Assembly (NCBI RefSeq): GCF_001188955.3 | Contig: NZ_JPRF03000054.1 | Coordinates: forward strand, 288,590 to 352,589 | Length of the DNA stretch: 64,000 bases | Direction of reading: 5' to 3' | Source of the DNA: Kitasatospora aureofaciens | Lineage (GTDB): Bacteria; Actinomycetota; Actinomycetes; Streptomycetales; Streptomycetaceae | Translations under genes and position numbers: made by a program | The notes under the pieces: model-generated | Databases searched by the model: none | What the model was told of the DNA's origin: nothing | What the model saw: the letters and a program-made list of their open reading frames with translations, nothing else | Shown: positions 29,106-40,347 of the stretch, piece after piece | Layout: each line of letters starts with the position of its first letter | Position numbering within the stretch: position 1 is the first letter of the stretch

Positions 29106-29145
29106 CTGACGAACCCCTGACGTGCCGCCGGCGCCTCGTTGACGG
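29106..29145 (-). promoter_or_regulatory. Partial heptamer array D
   Basis: CTGACGA (29106), CTGACGT (29117) and TTGACGG (29139) lie at offsets 0, 11 and 33; the fourth position is not conserved. The orientation is that used by leftward genes. The nearest leftward candidates are the 28-codon ORF and the SDR gene. Confidence 0.45.
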
Positions 29146-29196
29146 TGTAACGGGCCGGCCCGGTCCTTCCCTGCCGACGAACACACGTCCGACACG

Positions 29197-29246
29197 GCGT
29201 CAGGGGGCTGTCAAGGAAGTCGCGCCGCACGCCAAACCCTCGTCAA
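29197..29246 (+). promoter_or_regulatory. Heptamer array E (proposed KdpE operator of the solitary kdpB)
   Basis: Read on the minus strand, the heptamers are TTGACGA (plus-strand positions 29240-29246), TTGGCGT (29229-29235), TTGACAG (29208-29214) and CTGACGC (29197-29203), again at offsets 0, 11, 32 and 43. The orientation is flipped relative to A, B, C and F, as expected for the rightward gene starting at 29351, 105 bp away. Confidence 0.65.
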
Positions 29247-29350
29247 GACGTGCCTGTCGCGTGACGATCCGGTGCTTCGCTGTGCGGCGTTCCCCGTCCT
29301 CCCCGAACCGCCGCCCTCCTCCCCGGGCGGCCCGGAAGGTCCCCGAGACG

Positions 29351-31522
29351 ATGCGCCGTTCGGCCCTCAGCACACCGGACACCACCGACGACCAGCAGGA
29401 CTGGTTCCGCCGCCCGGTCCCCGAACCACCGGCGAGCCATCGGCCGTCCCGGCCCGCAACCGGCCGCCGCCGGCTGATCACCCGCCGGCAGCTCGCCGAG
29501 GCGCTGCCCGCCGCCGTCCGCAAGCTGAACCCGCGCGCGATGGTGCGCAACCCGGTGATGCTCGTGGTCGAGACCGGCTCCGCCCTCACCACCGTCACCG
29601 CCGTCATCCACCCGAGCGTCTTCGCCTGGGTGATCTCCTTCTGGCTCTGGCTGACCGTGCTCTTCGCCAATCTGGCCGAGGCCGTCGCCGAGGCACGCGG
29701 CAAGGCGCAGGCCGACTCGCTGCGCGCAGCCCAGGCCGGTACGACCGCCCGGCGGCTGCTGCACTGGCGGGTCGGCACCCGTGACCACCGCCACGAGGTG
29801 CTTCCCGCCGAGGAGTTGATGCTGCACGACATCGTCCTCGTACCCGCCGGCGAGGTGATCCCGCAGGACGGCGAGGTGGTCGAGGGCGTCGCCAGCGTCG
29901 ACGAGTCGGCGATCACCGGCGAGTCCGCGCCGGTGATCCGCGAGTCCGGCGGCGACCGCACCGGCGTCACCGGAGGCACCAGGGTCCTCTCCGACCACCT
30001 GGTCATCCGCGTCACCGCCCGGCCCGGACAGAGCTTCATCGACCGCATGATCGACCTCGTGGAGGGGGCGAACCGGCAGAAGTCCCCCAACGAGATCGCG
30101 CTGAACATCCTGCTCGCCTCGCTCACCATCGTCTTCATCCTCTCCGTCGTCTCGCTCCAGCCGATGGCCATCTACGCCCACGCCACGCAGACCACCATCG
30201 TGCTGGTGGCCCTGATGGTCGCGCTCATCCCGACCACGATCGGCGCGCTGCTCTCGGCCATCGGCATCGCCGGGATGGACCGGCTGGTGCAGCGCAACGT
30301 CGTCGCCCTCTCCGGCCGGGCGGTGGAGGCCGCCGGGGACGTGGACGTGCTGCTGCTCGACAAGACCGGCACCATCACCCACGGCAACCGCCGGGCCGTC
30401 GCGCTGCACCCACTGCCCGGCGCGACGACGGAACAGCTCGCCGAGGCGGCCCAGTTGGCGTCCGTCGCGGACGAGACCCCGGAGGGACGCTCTCTCGTCG
30501 AGCTGACCGAACGCCAGTACTGGGTGCCGCCACGCTCCCCCGGCGAACTCGGCGAGCAGCGGCCCGTCCCGTTCACCGCGCACAGCCGGATGAGCGGCGT
30601 CGACCTCGCCTGGCCGGACGGCACCGCCTGCCTCATCCGCAAGGGCGCGGCCGCCGCCGTCGCCCGCTGGGTGATCGACTCCGGCGGGCACCTGCCCATG
30701 GAGGCCAAGCCCCTGGTCGACCGGATCGCCGAAGCCGGCGGCACCCCCCTCCTCGTCGCCGTCCACGACCGCCACGGCGCCCGCGCGCTCGGCGTCGTCG
30801 AGCTCAGGGACGTCGTCAAGGAGGGCATCGCCGAACGCTTCGCCGAACTGCGCCGGATGGGCATCCGCACCGTCATGGTCACCGGCGACAACCCGCTCAC
30901 CGCGAAGGCCATCGCCGAGGAGGCCGGGGTGGACGACTTCCTCGCCGAGGCCACCCCCGAGGACAAGCTCGCCCACCTCAAGCGCGAACAGGCCGCCGGC
31001 AACATGGTCGCCATGACCGGCGACGGCACCAACGACGCCCCCGCCCTCGCCCAGGCCGACGTCGGCGTCGCGATGAACTCCGGGACCCCGGCCGCCAAGG
31101 AGGCCGGCAACATGGTCGACCTCGACTCCAACCCGGCCAAGCTCATCGACATCATCCGGGTTGGCAAGCAACTCCTCATCACCCGGGGAGCGTTGACCAC
31201 CTTCTCGATCACCAACGACGTGGCCAAGTTCTTCGCGATCATCCCCGCGATGTTCGCGAACGCCCACCCCGGACTGCACCACCTCAACATCATGGAACTG
31301 CACAGCCCCACCTCGGCGATCGCCTCCGCGATCATCTTCAACGCGCTGATCATCGTCGCCCTGATCCCGCTGGCCCTGCGCGGCGTGCGCTACCAGCCCG
31401 CCTCCGCCACCGACCTGCTCCGGCGCAACCTGCGCGTCTACGGACTCGGCGGGCTGATCCTGCCCTTCCTCGGCATCAAGGCCATCGACCTGCTGATCCA
31501 GTTCGTCCCCGGCCTCGGATAG
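29351..31522 (+). CDS. Solitary KdpB-type P-type ATPase (kdpB paralogue)
   Basis: A 723-residue protein with all P-type ATPase motifs (ITGESAPVIRESGGD, LLLDKTGTITHGN, MVTGDNPLTAKAIA, AMTGDGTNDAPALAQADVGV) and the KdpB membrane pattern. It differs from the operon-encoded KdpB by a longer N-terminus (about 45 residues) and changes in the nucleotide domain. No kdpA or kdpC partner is encoded beside it. It could exchange into the KdpFABC complex or work alone. The start at 29351 was chosen because upstream codons of the open frame lack KdpB character; GGAAGG lies 10-15 nt upstream. Array E sits in its promoter. Confidence 0.88.
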   Translation: MRRSALSTPDTTDDQQDWFRRPVPEPPASHRPSRPATGRRRLITRRQLAEALPAAVRKLNPRAMVRNPVMLVVETGSALTTVTAVIHPSVFAWVISFWLWLTVLFANLAEAVAEARGKAQADSLRAAQAGTTARRLLHWRVGTRDHRHEVLPAEELMLHDIVLVPAGEVIPQDGEVVEGVASVDESAITGESAPVIRESGGDRTGVTGGTRVLSDHLVIRVTARPGQSFIDRMIDLVEGANRQKSPNEIALNILLASLTIVFILSVVSLQPMAIYAHATQTTIVLVALMVALIPTTIGALLSAIGIAGMDRLVQRNVVALSGRAVEAAGDVDVLLLDKTGTITHGNRRAVALHPLPGATTEQLAEAAQLASVADETPEGRSLVELTERQYWVPPRSPGELGEQRPVPFTAHSRMSGVDLAWPDGTACLIRKGAAAAVARWVIDSGGHLPMEAKPLVDRIAEAGGTPLLVAVHDRHGARALGVVELRDVVKEGIAERFAELRRMGIRTVMVTGDNPLTAKAIAEEAGVDDFLAEATPEDKLAHLKREQAAGNMVAMTGDGTNDAPALAQADVGVAMNSGTPAAKEAGNMVDLDSNPAKLIDIIRVGKQLLITRGALTTFSITNDVAKFFAIIPAMFANAHPGLHHLNIMELHSPTSAIASAIIFNALIIVALIPLALRGVRYQPASATDLLRRNLRVYGLGGLILPFLGIKAIDLLIQFVPGLG

Positions 31523-31533
31523 CCACACCGGCC

Positions 31534-31563
31534 CGCCGCCTCCGGAACACCACCGGGGCGGCG
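31534..31563. terminator. Hairpin between convergent genes
   Basis: CGCCGCC-T-CCGG (31534-31545) pairs with CCGGGGCGGCG (31553-31563) with one bulged T. It sits between the converging kdpB paralogue and the small membrane protein gene. Confidence 0.55.
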
Positions 31564-31567
31564 CGCC

Positions 31568-31999
31568 TCAACCAGGACGGCGCTCGGTCCCCTCGCCCAC
31601 CGGAAGGCGCTCGACGCGGATCGCCCGGCGCGGCAACGCGGCCGGCAGCGACAGCACCAGGGCGGCGGCGGTGAAGAGGACGAAGTGCTCGCTCTCGATC
31701 CCCGTTCCGGACCAGCCGAGTTCGGCATGGCGGTGTTCGGCGAAGGCGTTGCAGCACAGCCATGCGGACATGCCGACCACCGGCGCGGCCAGCGGCCGGG
31801 AGAAGCCTCCGGCCAGTGCGGCCAGCCCGGTGTACGCGATGTACGGGAACCAGCCGGCGTGGAGCTCGCCCAGCCGGCCGAGGCCGAGCGCGAGCGCACC
31901 GCCGGCGACCAGGGCCACCGTGCCGGACACCGCGACCGGCAAGCGGTCGAGGACGGGGCGGTAGCGACGGCCGCCGGGGCGGGCCGAGTACATGCGCAT
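31568..31999 (-). CDS. Small four-span membrane protein
   Basis: 143 residues with about four hydrophobic helices (VAVSGTVALVAGGALALGLG, AGWFPYIAYTGLAALAGGF, PLAAPVVGMSAWLCCNAF, FVLFTAAALVLSLPAAL). The helix arrangement is loosely like the DUF4118 membrane block of KdpD, but I do not recognise a named family. The start at 31999 precedes the basic N-terminus. Its promoter region holds array F, so it probably belongs to the same K+-responsive regulon. Confidence 0.7.
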   Translation of the reverse strand: MRMYSARPGGRRYRPVLDRLPVAVSGTVALVAGGALALGLGRLGELHAGWFPYIAYTGLAALAGGFSRPLAAPVVGMSAWLCCNAFAEHRHAELGWSGTGIESEHFVLFTAAALVLSLPAALPRRAIRVERLPVGEGTERRPG

Positions 32000-32072
32000 G
32001 GTCCTGTCCCAGCTTCGCCGCAAGTTCGTTCGACGCCACCCAACCCGACGGCCACAGGCCCGCAGCCCACCC

Positions 32073-32122
32073 TTGACGGAATCCTGACGCCGCCGCCCGA
32101 GATCCCAACGCGGTCTTGACGC
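32073..32122 (-). promoter_or_regulatory. Heptamer array F (proposed KdpE operator)
   Basis: Plus-strand heptamers TTGACGG (32073), CTGACGC (32084), CCAACGC (32105) and TTGACGC (32116) lie at offsets 0, 11, 32 and 43. The proximal end is 74 bp upstream of the small membrane protein start. Confidence 0.65.
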
Positions 32123-32154
32123 CCCGGGTCGCCGACCAGCCCGGTCCCACGGCA

Positions 32155-34597
32155 TCAGGCCACCGCTCGGGCCAGGCTGATCACGTAGGCGGTGCCGCCG
32201 CCAGGTGCCTCCTCGACGGTCAGCTCACCGTTCATCGCTTCCACGAAGCCCCGCACCACCGCCAGGCCCGCCGGTTCCCGGGCGGGATCCTCGTGGACGG
32301 TCATCCGGACGTCCACCCGCCCGGCCACCACACCGGCGTCGACCACCGCCCCCGATCCGGCCGCCCCCCAGGCCAGGACGTCCGCGAACACCCGTTCCAG
32401 GAGCCCGGCGTCGGCGAGCACCCGTGGCAGCCCCGGCTCCAGGTCGACCCGAACGCCCGGTACGCCCTCGGCAGCGGACCGCACCACCTCGGCCACCACC
32501 GTCGGCCGCAGCACCACCGGCATCACCCCGGCCCGCAGCCGGCTCAGGTCCAGCAGGTTGGCGACCAGCCGCTCCATCCGCTCCACCTCGGCGCCGACCC
32601 GCTGCCCACCCGGGCCCGGCATCCGTTCGGCCTCCTGGCGCACCGCCGCCAGCGGCGCCCGCAGGTCCTGCCCGACGGCCTCCAGCAGCGCGGTGTGCAG
32701 CGCGTCGGTGTGCGCGAGCACCTCCGCCGCCGACGCCTGCGCGGCCAGCCGCTCACGCTCCCGTGCCAGCTTCAGCTGGGTGACGTACGGCCCGAGCAGT
32801 CGGGTGTCCTCCTCGTTGAGCGGTGCGCCGCGAAGGACCAGCACCGCGTCGTCGCCGAGGTCGACGGAGAAGGACGCCTCGTCGGGCCGCAGCGGCACCT
32901 CCGCCCCGGCCGAAGCCGCCGGTTGCCAGAGCGCGCCCGTACGCACCAGCACGGCAGCCGCGTCCAGCCCGAACACCTGCCGCAGCTCCGCGACCAGATC
33001 GGGCAGCACCCGCGGCCCCGACTCCACCGTCTCCCCCGCCAGCCTGGTGAGGACGGCCGCCTCCGCTCGCGCCCGGCCCGCCTGCTGCGAGCGCCGCGTC
33101 AGGCCGTCGATCAGATGGGAGATCACCCCGGCCACCGCGAGGAACACCAGCAGGGCCGCGACGTCCGCGCCCCGATTGACCGTCAGGCTGTGCCAGGGCG
33201 TGGTGTAGAAGTAGTCCGCCGCCAGCGCCCCGGCCGCCGTGCTGCCCGCCGCCGGCAGCAGCCCGCCCAGCCGAGCCGTCCCCGCCACCACCAGCAGCAG
33301 GCACAGCAGCACACCGGACAGACCCAGCGAGCCGCGCAGCGGCGACAGCGCCCACGCCAGAGCAGCCACCCCGACCGGACCGAACAGCCACGCCATCCGG
33401 CGCCGCCGGACCGGGACCAGTGCCGGGCGCCGACGCCGGGGCGCGGGCGGCACCGTCAGCAGCCCCGGCTCCGGCGGCGGCAGCACCCGCACGTCGATCG
33501 GCCCGGCCAGCCGGATCACCCGGTTGATCACCGAACCGGAGACCAACTCGCGCAACCGGCTGCGGCTCGTCGGCCCCAGCAGGATCTGGGTGGCGCTCTC
33601 CGACCGGGCGAAGTCCACCAGCGCCCGGGCCGGGTCACCGCCGCTCACCTCCACGTAGCTGCCGTGCAGCTCCCGCAACAGCGTCCGCTGCGCCGCCAGG
33701 CCCGGCGGCTCACGCTGCGCCGTGCCGTCGTCCAGCCGGACGTGGACGCCGATCAGGTCCCCGTGCACCCGGGCCGCCGTGCGGGCTCCCCGCCGGATCA
33801 GGTGCTCGCCCTGCGGGGCGCCGTTGAGGGCGACCATGATCCGTTCCTTGGTCTCCCAGGGCGCCCGGATGCCGTGCCGGGCCCGGTAGTCGGCCAGCTC
33901 CTCCTCCACCCGGTCCGCCAGCCACAGCAGCGCCAGCTCCCGCAGGGCGCCCAGGTTGCCGGCCCGGAAGTAGTGGTCCAGCGCCACGTCGATCCGGTCC
34001 GGCGCGTAGATCTCGCCCTGCGCCATCCGCGCGCGCAGCGCCTGCGGGCTCAGGTCGACCAGCTCGATCCGCTCGGCCGCCCGAACCACCTCGTCGGGGA
34101 TCGTCTCGCGCTGCGCGACACCGGTGATCTGCTCGACGACGTCGTTGAGGCTCTCCAGGTGCTGGATGTTGAGCGTCGTCGCCACGTCGATCCCGGCGTC
34201 CAGCAGCTCCCGCACGTCCTGCCAGCGCTTCGCGTGCCGCCCGCCGGGCACGTTGGTGTGCGCGAGCTCGTCCACCAGCGCGAGAGCCGGGCGGCGCGCC
34301 AGCAGGGCTTCCACGTCCAGCTCGGTCAGCTCCGTCCCCCGGTACGACACCGGCCGCCTCGGCAGCACCGGCAGGTCACCCAGCTGCTCCTCCGTACCGC
34401 GCCGGCCGTACGTCTCCACCAGGCCGACCACCACGTCCAGCCCCTCAGCGCGCAGCCGCCGCCCCTCCCGGAGCATGGCGTACGTCTTCCCCACCCCCGG
34501 CGCCGCCCCCAGGAACACCCGCAGCTTCCCGGTCACCGCCGCCTGGCCACCTCCTCCGCTCCCACGTCCATGCTCCGTCCTTCGGGGTCGACCGGCC

Positions 34598-34614
<17 letters not shown>
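32155..34614 (-). CDS. KdpD-like protein with degenerate kinase domain (pseudokinase)
   Basis: An 819-residue second KdpD. It keeps the N-terminal KdpD domain with Walker A GAAPGVGKT (36-44) and LALVDELAHTNVPGGRHAKR, a USP-like domain, four membrane helices and a GAF-like segment. The kinase core is broken: the H-box reads AVGQDLRAPLAAV with Gln649 where histidine belongs, the N-box asparagines are gone (VFADVLAWGAAGSGAV) and no DxGxG box remains. It cannot autophosphorylate as a normal kinase, so a sensory or allosteric role is inferred. It overlaps the stop of the APC permease gene by 17 bp. The start is uncertain: ATG 34608 and GTG 34536 are in frame. Confidence 0.88.
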
Positions 34615-36556
<1,942 letters not shown>

Positions 36557-36836
36557 CCTGCGCCCCTGTCCTCGTCCCCGAACCCGGCGCCACCGAGGAG
36601 GCGGCAGGGCGAAAGGCTAAGCGAACAACCGCTCCACCCCCGGTATCCGCTCGCCCGATATCGCCCCATTGGTCCAACGCAATCCGGGGCCCGGTGCTCG
36701 GCCGGCGCGGTGCAAGCTGCTACCACGACCCCGGCTACCGCGAGGGCTTCGCCCTGGAGGGCCGGGCGCGCCGTCCGCTACGTCCGGTGGTCAGCAGGCT
36801 GTCCGGCTCCGGGACCAACCCTGCCGGGTGAACCGG

Positions 36837-38069
36837 TCAGCCCTGGACGCCGTCGAAGGCGACCGCGAGGTGACGAGGCCCGCGCAGCAGTGGGTTCGGC
36901 CGGTAGGGCGGGGGGTCTTCGACGAGCCGGGGGTTGGCCAGCCGACGAGCCAGCTCGGTCAGCGCGATCTGGGCCTCCAGCCGGGCGAGGGGGGATCCGA
37001 AGCAGTTGTGGATCCCGCCGAGGAAGCTGAGGTGCTGGTTGTCCCTGCGATCGGGGTCGAAGCGGTCGGGGTCGTCGAAGCGGCGCGGGTCCCGGTTGGC
37101 CGATGCCAGGCCGAGCCAGACGGTCGAGCCTCTGGGGATGACGGTGCCCTTGACCTCGATGTCGGCCAGGGCGACGCGTGGGAGCGCCAGATGGACGGGG
37201 GGCTCGTAGCGCAGCAGTTCCTCGACCATCGGGACCGCGACCTCGGGTTCCTTGACGAGCCGTTCGAGGTGTTCGGGATACCGGAGCAGGGTGAGCATCC
37301 CGTTGGTGATGAGGTTGACCGTGGTCTCGTGGCCGGCGATCAGGAGAAGTACGGAGGTGCTCGCGAGTTCGACCATCGACATCTGCCCGTCCGGGCCGTG
37401 GTCGGTGGCGAGCGCCGAGAGCAGGTCGTCACCGGGGCTGCGGCGGTGCTCTTCGGCGAGTCCGGCCAGGTACCGGCCGAGCTCGGTCCTGGCCCGCGTC
37501 CCGGCGCGCTGCCGCTCCTGGAGGTCCGCGCTCGGGGAGGGGTCCGCGGCGCCGACCATCGCGTCGGCCCAGACGTGGAACCGGGACTCGTCCTCTCGGG
37601 GGACGCCGAGCAGTCGGCAGATCACGGTGACCGGGAAGGGGTAGGAGAAGTCGTCGACGATGTCGACGTGGTCCTTGCCCTGGAAGCCGTCGATCAGGCC
37701 GGAGACGATCCGGTGCAGTTCGCCCCCCATCTCGTGAACCCGCCTCGGGGTGTGCGGCGGGCCGAACGGACGCATCGCCATGCGTCGCAGCCGGTCGTGC
37801 TCGGGCGGGTCGGTTCTGATCATGGAGGGTGGAAGGCCCGCCTCCTCCTCCGCCTGGAGCCCCCCACCGTCCCGCGCGACGAGGTTGCGTTGATCCGAGC
37901 TGATCCGCGGGTCGTGCAGCAGGCTGCTGATCTCGTAGTAGCCGCCGACCAGGTACGACCCGTCGTCCTGGCGGGCCACGGGTGTCTTGCGGAGTTCGGC
38001 GTAGAGCGGGTACGGGTTGGCGCGGTTGGCGTAGTCGGTGATCTGCTGGAGCAAGGTGCCCGGCGTCAT
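36837..38069 (-). CDS. Cytochrome P450
   Basis: A 410-residue soluble class I P450. It has the I-helix AGHETT (245-250), ExxR at Glu284-Arg287 and heme loop FLGGIHNCFG with axial Cys356. The second position of the canonical FGxGxHxCxG motif is Leu instead of Gly. It is third in the operon ferredoxin, ferredoxin reductase, P450, so all redox partners are supplied locally. The substrate cannot be deduced; no other biosynthetic gene lies in the operon. The preceding 280 bp (36557-36836) hold no gene I can support. Confidence 0.95.
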   Translation of the reverse strand: MTPGTLLQQITDYANRANPYPLYAELRKTPVARQDDGSYLVGGYYEISSLLHDPRISSDQRNLVARDGGGLQAEEEAGLPPSMIRTDPPEHDRLRRMAMRPFGPPHTPRRVHEMGGELHRIVSGLIDGFQGKDHVDIVDDFSYPFPVTVICRLLGVPREDESRFHVWADAMVGAADPSPSADLQERQRAGTRARTELGRYLAGLAEEHRRSPGDDLLSALATDHGPDGQMSMVELASTSVLLLIAGHETTVNLITNGMLTLLRYPEHLERLVKEPEVAVPMVEELLRYEPPVHLALPRVALADIEVKGTVIPRGSTVWLGLASANRDPRRFDDPDRFDPDRRDNQHLSFLGGIHNCFGSPLARLEAQIALTELARRLANPRLVEDPPPYRPNPLLRGPRHLAVAFDGVQG

Positions 38070-38099
38070 GGAACGGTCTCCTGAGGTGTGGGCGGGCGG

Positions 38100-39500
38100 T
38101 CAGGCGCGTGCGGGGGTGAACTGGACGCGGCGTTCGTTGGGGTCGTGGCCGGTGAGGGTCACGGTCGCGCCGTGGCTGGGCAGGGAGGGGTCCTGGAACC
38201 CCGCCGGGACCGGTCGCATCCCGCCCGGCTGCCGGTCGACGGTGGCGTAGTCCGGCGGGAAGGGTGCGCGCACCTCGATCTGCTCCCGGTAGAAGTCCAG
38301 CCACTTCGCCTGGTCGAAGGTGACGGCGGCGACGATGCGGCCCTGGAAGCCGTAGACGGCGACGAACCGGCGCTCGGCGAGCGAGCCCTGGGTGATGACG
38401 ATCTCGTCCCCCATGTTGGGCACCCCGACGGACTTGATGTTGACGCCGAACTGGGAGGACCAGAAGGTCGGCACCCACAGGTGGGCCCGGCGGTCCGGGC
38501 CGACGTTGATCATGTTGTGCGCGGCGACCCCGGCCTGCTCGACCGCGTTGCCCCAGTGCTCCAGTGAGAGGAACTGGTACCCGAACAGCGGGTGGGGCGA
38601 GCGCGCGACGTCTCCGGCGACGAACACGTCATCGGTGACGATGCCCTGGACATCGAAGGCACGGCAGCCCGCGTCACAGGCGATCCCCCGGGGCCCGGCG
38701 GCCAGGCCCGATCCGGCCAGCCACTCGGTGTTCCGGGTGGCACCGAGCGCGATCACCGCGACCTCGACGTCCAGCGAGGTCCCGTCGGACAGGTGGGCGC
38801 GCTCGAGCCGGCCGCCGGAGTCGCCCTCCAGTGCCGTCACCATGACGCCCGTGCGCAGGTCCACGCCGTGCTGGCGCTGCAGGTCCGCGGCGACCGCACC
38901 GACCACCCCGCCGAGGGCGCCCACCAGCGGCGCCGCCCCGCGTTCGGCAACCGTGACCTCCAGACCCCGCTCGCGACAGGCCGAGGCGATCTCGGAGCCG
39001 GTGAACCCGGCACCTACCACCAGCACCCGACTCGGCCTCGCCGACAGCCGCCGCTCCAGCCGGGCCGCGTCCTCGCTGGTGCGCACCGTGAAGACCCCGT
39101 CGAGGGCCGCTTCCGCCGCGTTGAACCAGGGCCGGGCCCGCACGCCGGTCGCGATGAGCAGGCGGTCGTAGTCGATCTCCTCGCCGTCCGCCAGGCGTAG
39201 CCGCTTCGCCGCCAGGTCCAGCCCGGTGGCGGCCGTACCGAGCCGCCACTGCGCGTTGACGCTGTTGCGCTGCGGCAGGGTGGTGGCGTCGGCGCGCGCC
39301 CGGCCGAGCAGGACCTGCTTGGACAGCGGGGGCCGGTCGTACGGGAGGTCGGGCTCGTCCCCGACCAGCGTGAGCGACCCGCTGAACCCGCCCGTGCGCA
39401 GCGCCTCGGCAGCCCGCAGTCCGGCCAGCGAGGCGCCGACGACGACGATCCGCCCGTCGCGCCGGAACGCCTGGACGACTTCGCCCACGGAGACCGCCAT
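38100..39500 (-). CDS. FAD-dependent ferredoxin reductase
   Basis: A 466-residue rubredoxin/ferredoxin reductase-type flavoprotein. The FAD motif is IVVVGASLAGLRAAEAL (near 18-34), followed by YDRPPLSK, the NAD(P) motif VLVVGAGFTGSEIASACRER and VTDDVFVAGDVA near the end of the FAD domain. It is about 60 residues longer at the C-terminus than minimal members. It passes electrons from NAD(P)H to the adjacent ferredoxin and then to the P450. Its ATG is one base after the ferredoxin stop. Confidence 0.93.
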   Translation of the reverse strand: MAVSVGEVVQAFRRDGRIVVVGASLAGLRAAEALRTGGFSGSLTLVGDEPDLPYDRPPLSKQVLLGRARADATTLPQRNSVNAQWRLGTAATGLDLAAKRLRLADGEEIDYDRLLIATGVRARPWFNAAEAALDGVFTVRTSEDAARLERRLSARPSRVLVVGAGFTGSEIASACRERGLEVTVAERGAAPLVGALGGVVGAVAADLQRQHGVDLRTGVMVTALEGDSGGRLERAHLSDGTSLDVEVAVIALGATRNTEWLAGSGLAAGPRGIACDAGCRAFDVQGIVTDDVFVAGDVARSPHPLFGYQFLSLEHWGNAVEQAGVAAHNMINVGPDRRAHLWVPTFWSSQFGVNIKSVGVPNMGDEIVITQGSLAERRFVAVYGFQGRIVAAVTFDQAKWLDFYREQIEVRAPFPPDYATVDRQPGGMRPVPAGFQDPSLPSHGATVTLTGHDPNERRVQFTPARA

Positions 39501-39501
39501 C

Positions 39502-39720
39502 TCAGGCCCCCACCGGCGTGACCCGAGCCTCGTCCGCCTCGACCAGGATCGCCTGGACGGGACAAGCGGCCGCGGCCCGTCGCACCTGCTCGCGGTGCGC
39601 CTCGGTGAAGGCGGGGTCGTAGAGAAGCGCTTCCTCGCCATGCATCTCGAACACGTCCGGTGCCAGGAACGCGCATTGCGCGTAGCCCTGACACCGGTTG
39701 AGATCGACGACAATCCTCAT
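39502..39720 (-). CDS. [3Fe-4S] ferredoxin
   Basis: A 72-residue ferredoxin with cysteines at 10, 16 and 53 (RCQGYAQC...ACP). The fourth ligand position is Tyr/Ala-type, so a 3Fe-4S cluster is expected, as in most actinobacterial P450 ferredoxins. It is the first gene of the P450 electron-transfer operon. The start at 39720 was preferred over longer in-frame options because family members begin MR(I/V)xVDxxRC. Confidence 0.93.
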   Translation of the reverse strand: MRIVVDLNRCQGYAQCAFLAPDVFEMHGEEALLYDPAFTEAHREQVRRAAAACPVQAILVEADEARVTPVGA

Positions 39721-39906
39721 CCGCAGACCCTGCCCTTCCAACCACACCGTGACGACCCGATCGCACATCGCTACCCCCAGTAGTGAGGCATTCCTCCCCT
39801 GGGTGCATCGCGAGCCGACCGGACGGAGGACGGCCGTCACTCGCGTCGGCGGCCGAGCGGCCCCGTTCGGGCGGACTCGAAGGACTTCGGCCGTCACCGC
39901 CCCCGG

Positions 39907-40045
39907 CTAACGATGTGCGATCTTGAACTTGGAAGCGCCTTCACAGCTCCGGTAGAAGGCCGCGGGTCCGCTGACGCCGGAGTTGTCGGAATGGCTCTGC
40001 TTCCCCGAGCCGTTGAGGAACGTGCCACTGAAGTAGAGCGATTCC
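39907..40045 (-). pseudogene. C-terminal remnant of a small secreted protein
   Basis: About 45 codons (SLYFSGTFLNGSGKQSHSDN...GPAAFYRSCEGASKFKIAHR, stop) read like the end of a secreted beta-rich Streptomyces protein. The upstream frame changes character at the 40051 inverted repeat and no start exists. The 39721-40347 gap also holds a possible plus-strand gene tail (FLRHNAEQYADRLAGLG, stop near 40247), resembling an amidohydrolase C-terminus. Confidence 0.4.
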
Positions 40046-40050
40046 AGCGA

Positions 40051-40101
40051 GGCGCCATCAAACGCGGCGACCACCGCCTGGCCGCCGCGTTTGATGGCGC
40101 C
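40051..40101. repeat. 18-bp perfect inverted repeat
   Basis: GGCGCCATCAAACGCGGC (40051-40068) is repeated inverted at 40084-40101 around a 15-nt centre. It has no T-tract and sits between two gene remnants. It is unusually AT-containing for a terminator in this DNA, so a recombination or inversion scar is as likely as a transcription signal. Confidence 0.7.
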
Positions 40102-40347
40102 TGCGGTGGTGAGGTCGCCCGACCGCAAACACCTGCGCCGCCCACCAAGCCCCGCGCGGACGAGCGGACCTGCTGGACCCCGAAGGAGGCGGCGGTTCCT
40201 GCGGCACAACGCGGAACAGTACGCCGACCGGCTGGCCGGCCTCGGCTGAGGAGCCGGCCCCAGCCTGGCACTGCCAGTGGTAGGCAGGCCGGAGGTAGGC
40301 ACAGCCGGGTTCTGGCTGGTCAGCGCCGGTCGTACCAGGCTGGGACC

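Noticed and set aside
25498..29350. c-di-AMP (ydaO) riboswitch ahead of the K+ transporters
   Set aside because: No recognisable conserved pseudo-symmetric riboswitch core was found by eye in the kdp, KimA-like or second kdpB leaders.
36557..36836. Possible small gene or heptamer array upstream of the APC permease
   Set aside because: No TTGACGC-like lattice and no ORF with coding character; only an unrecognised short frame on the plus strand.
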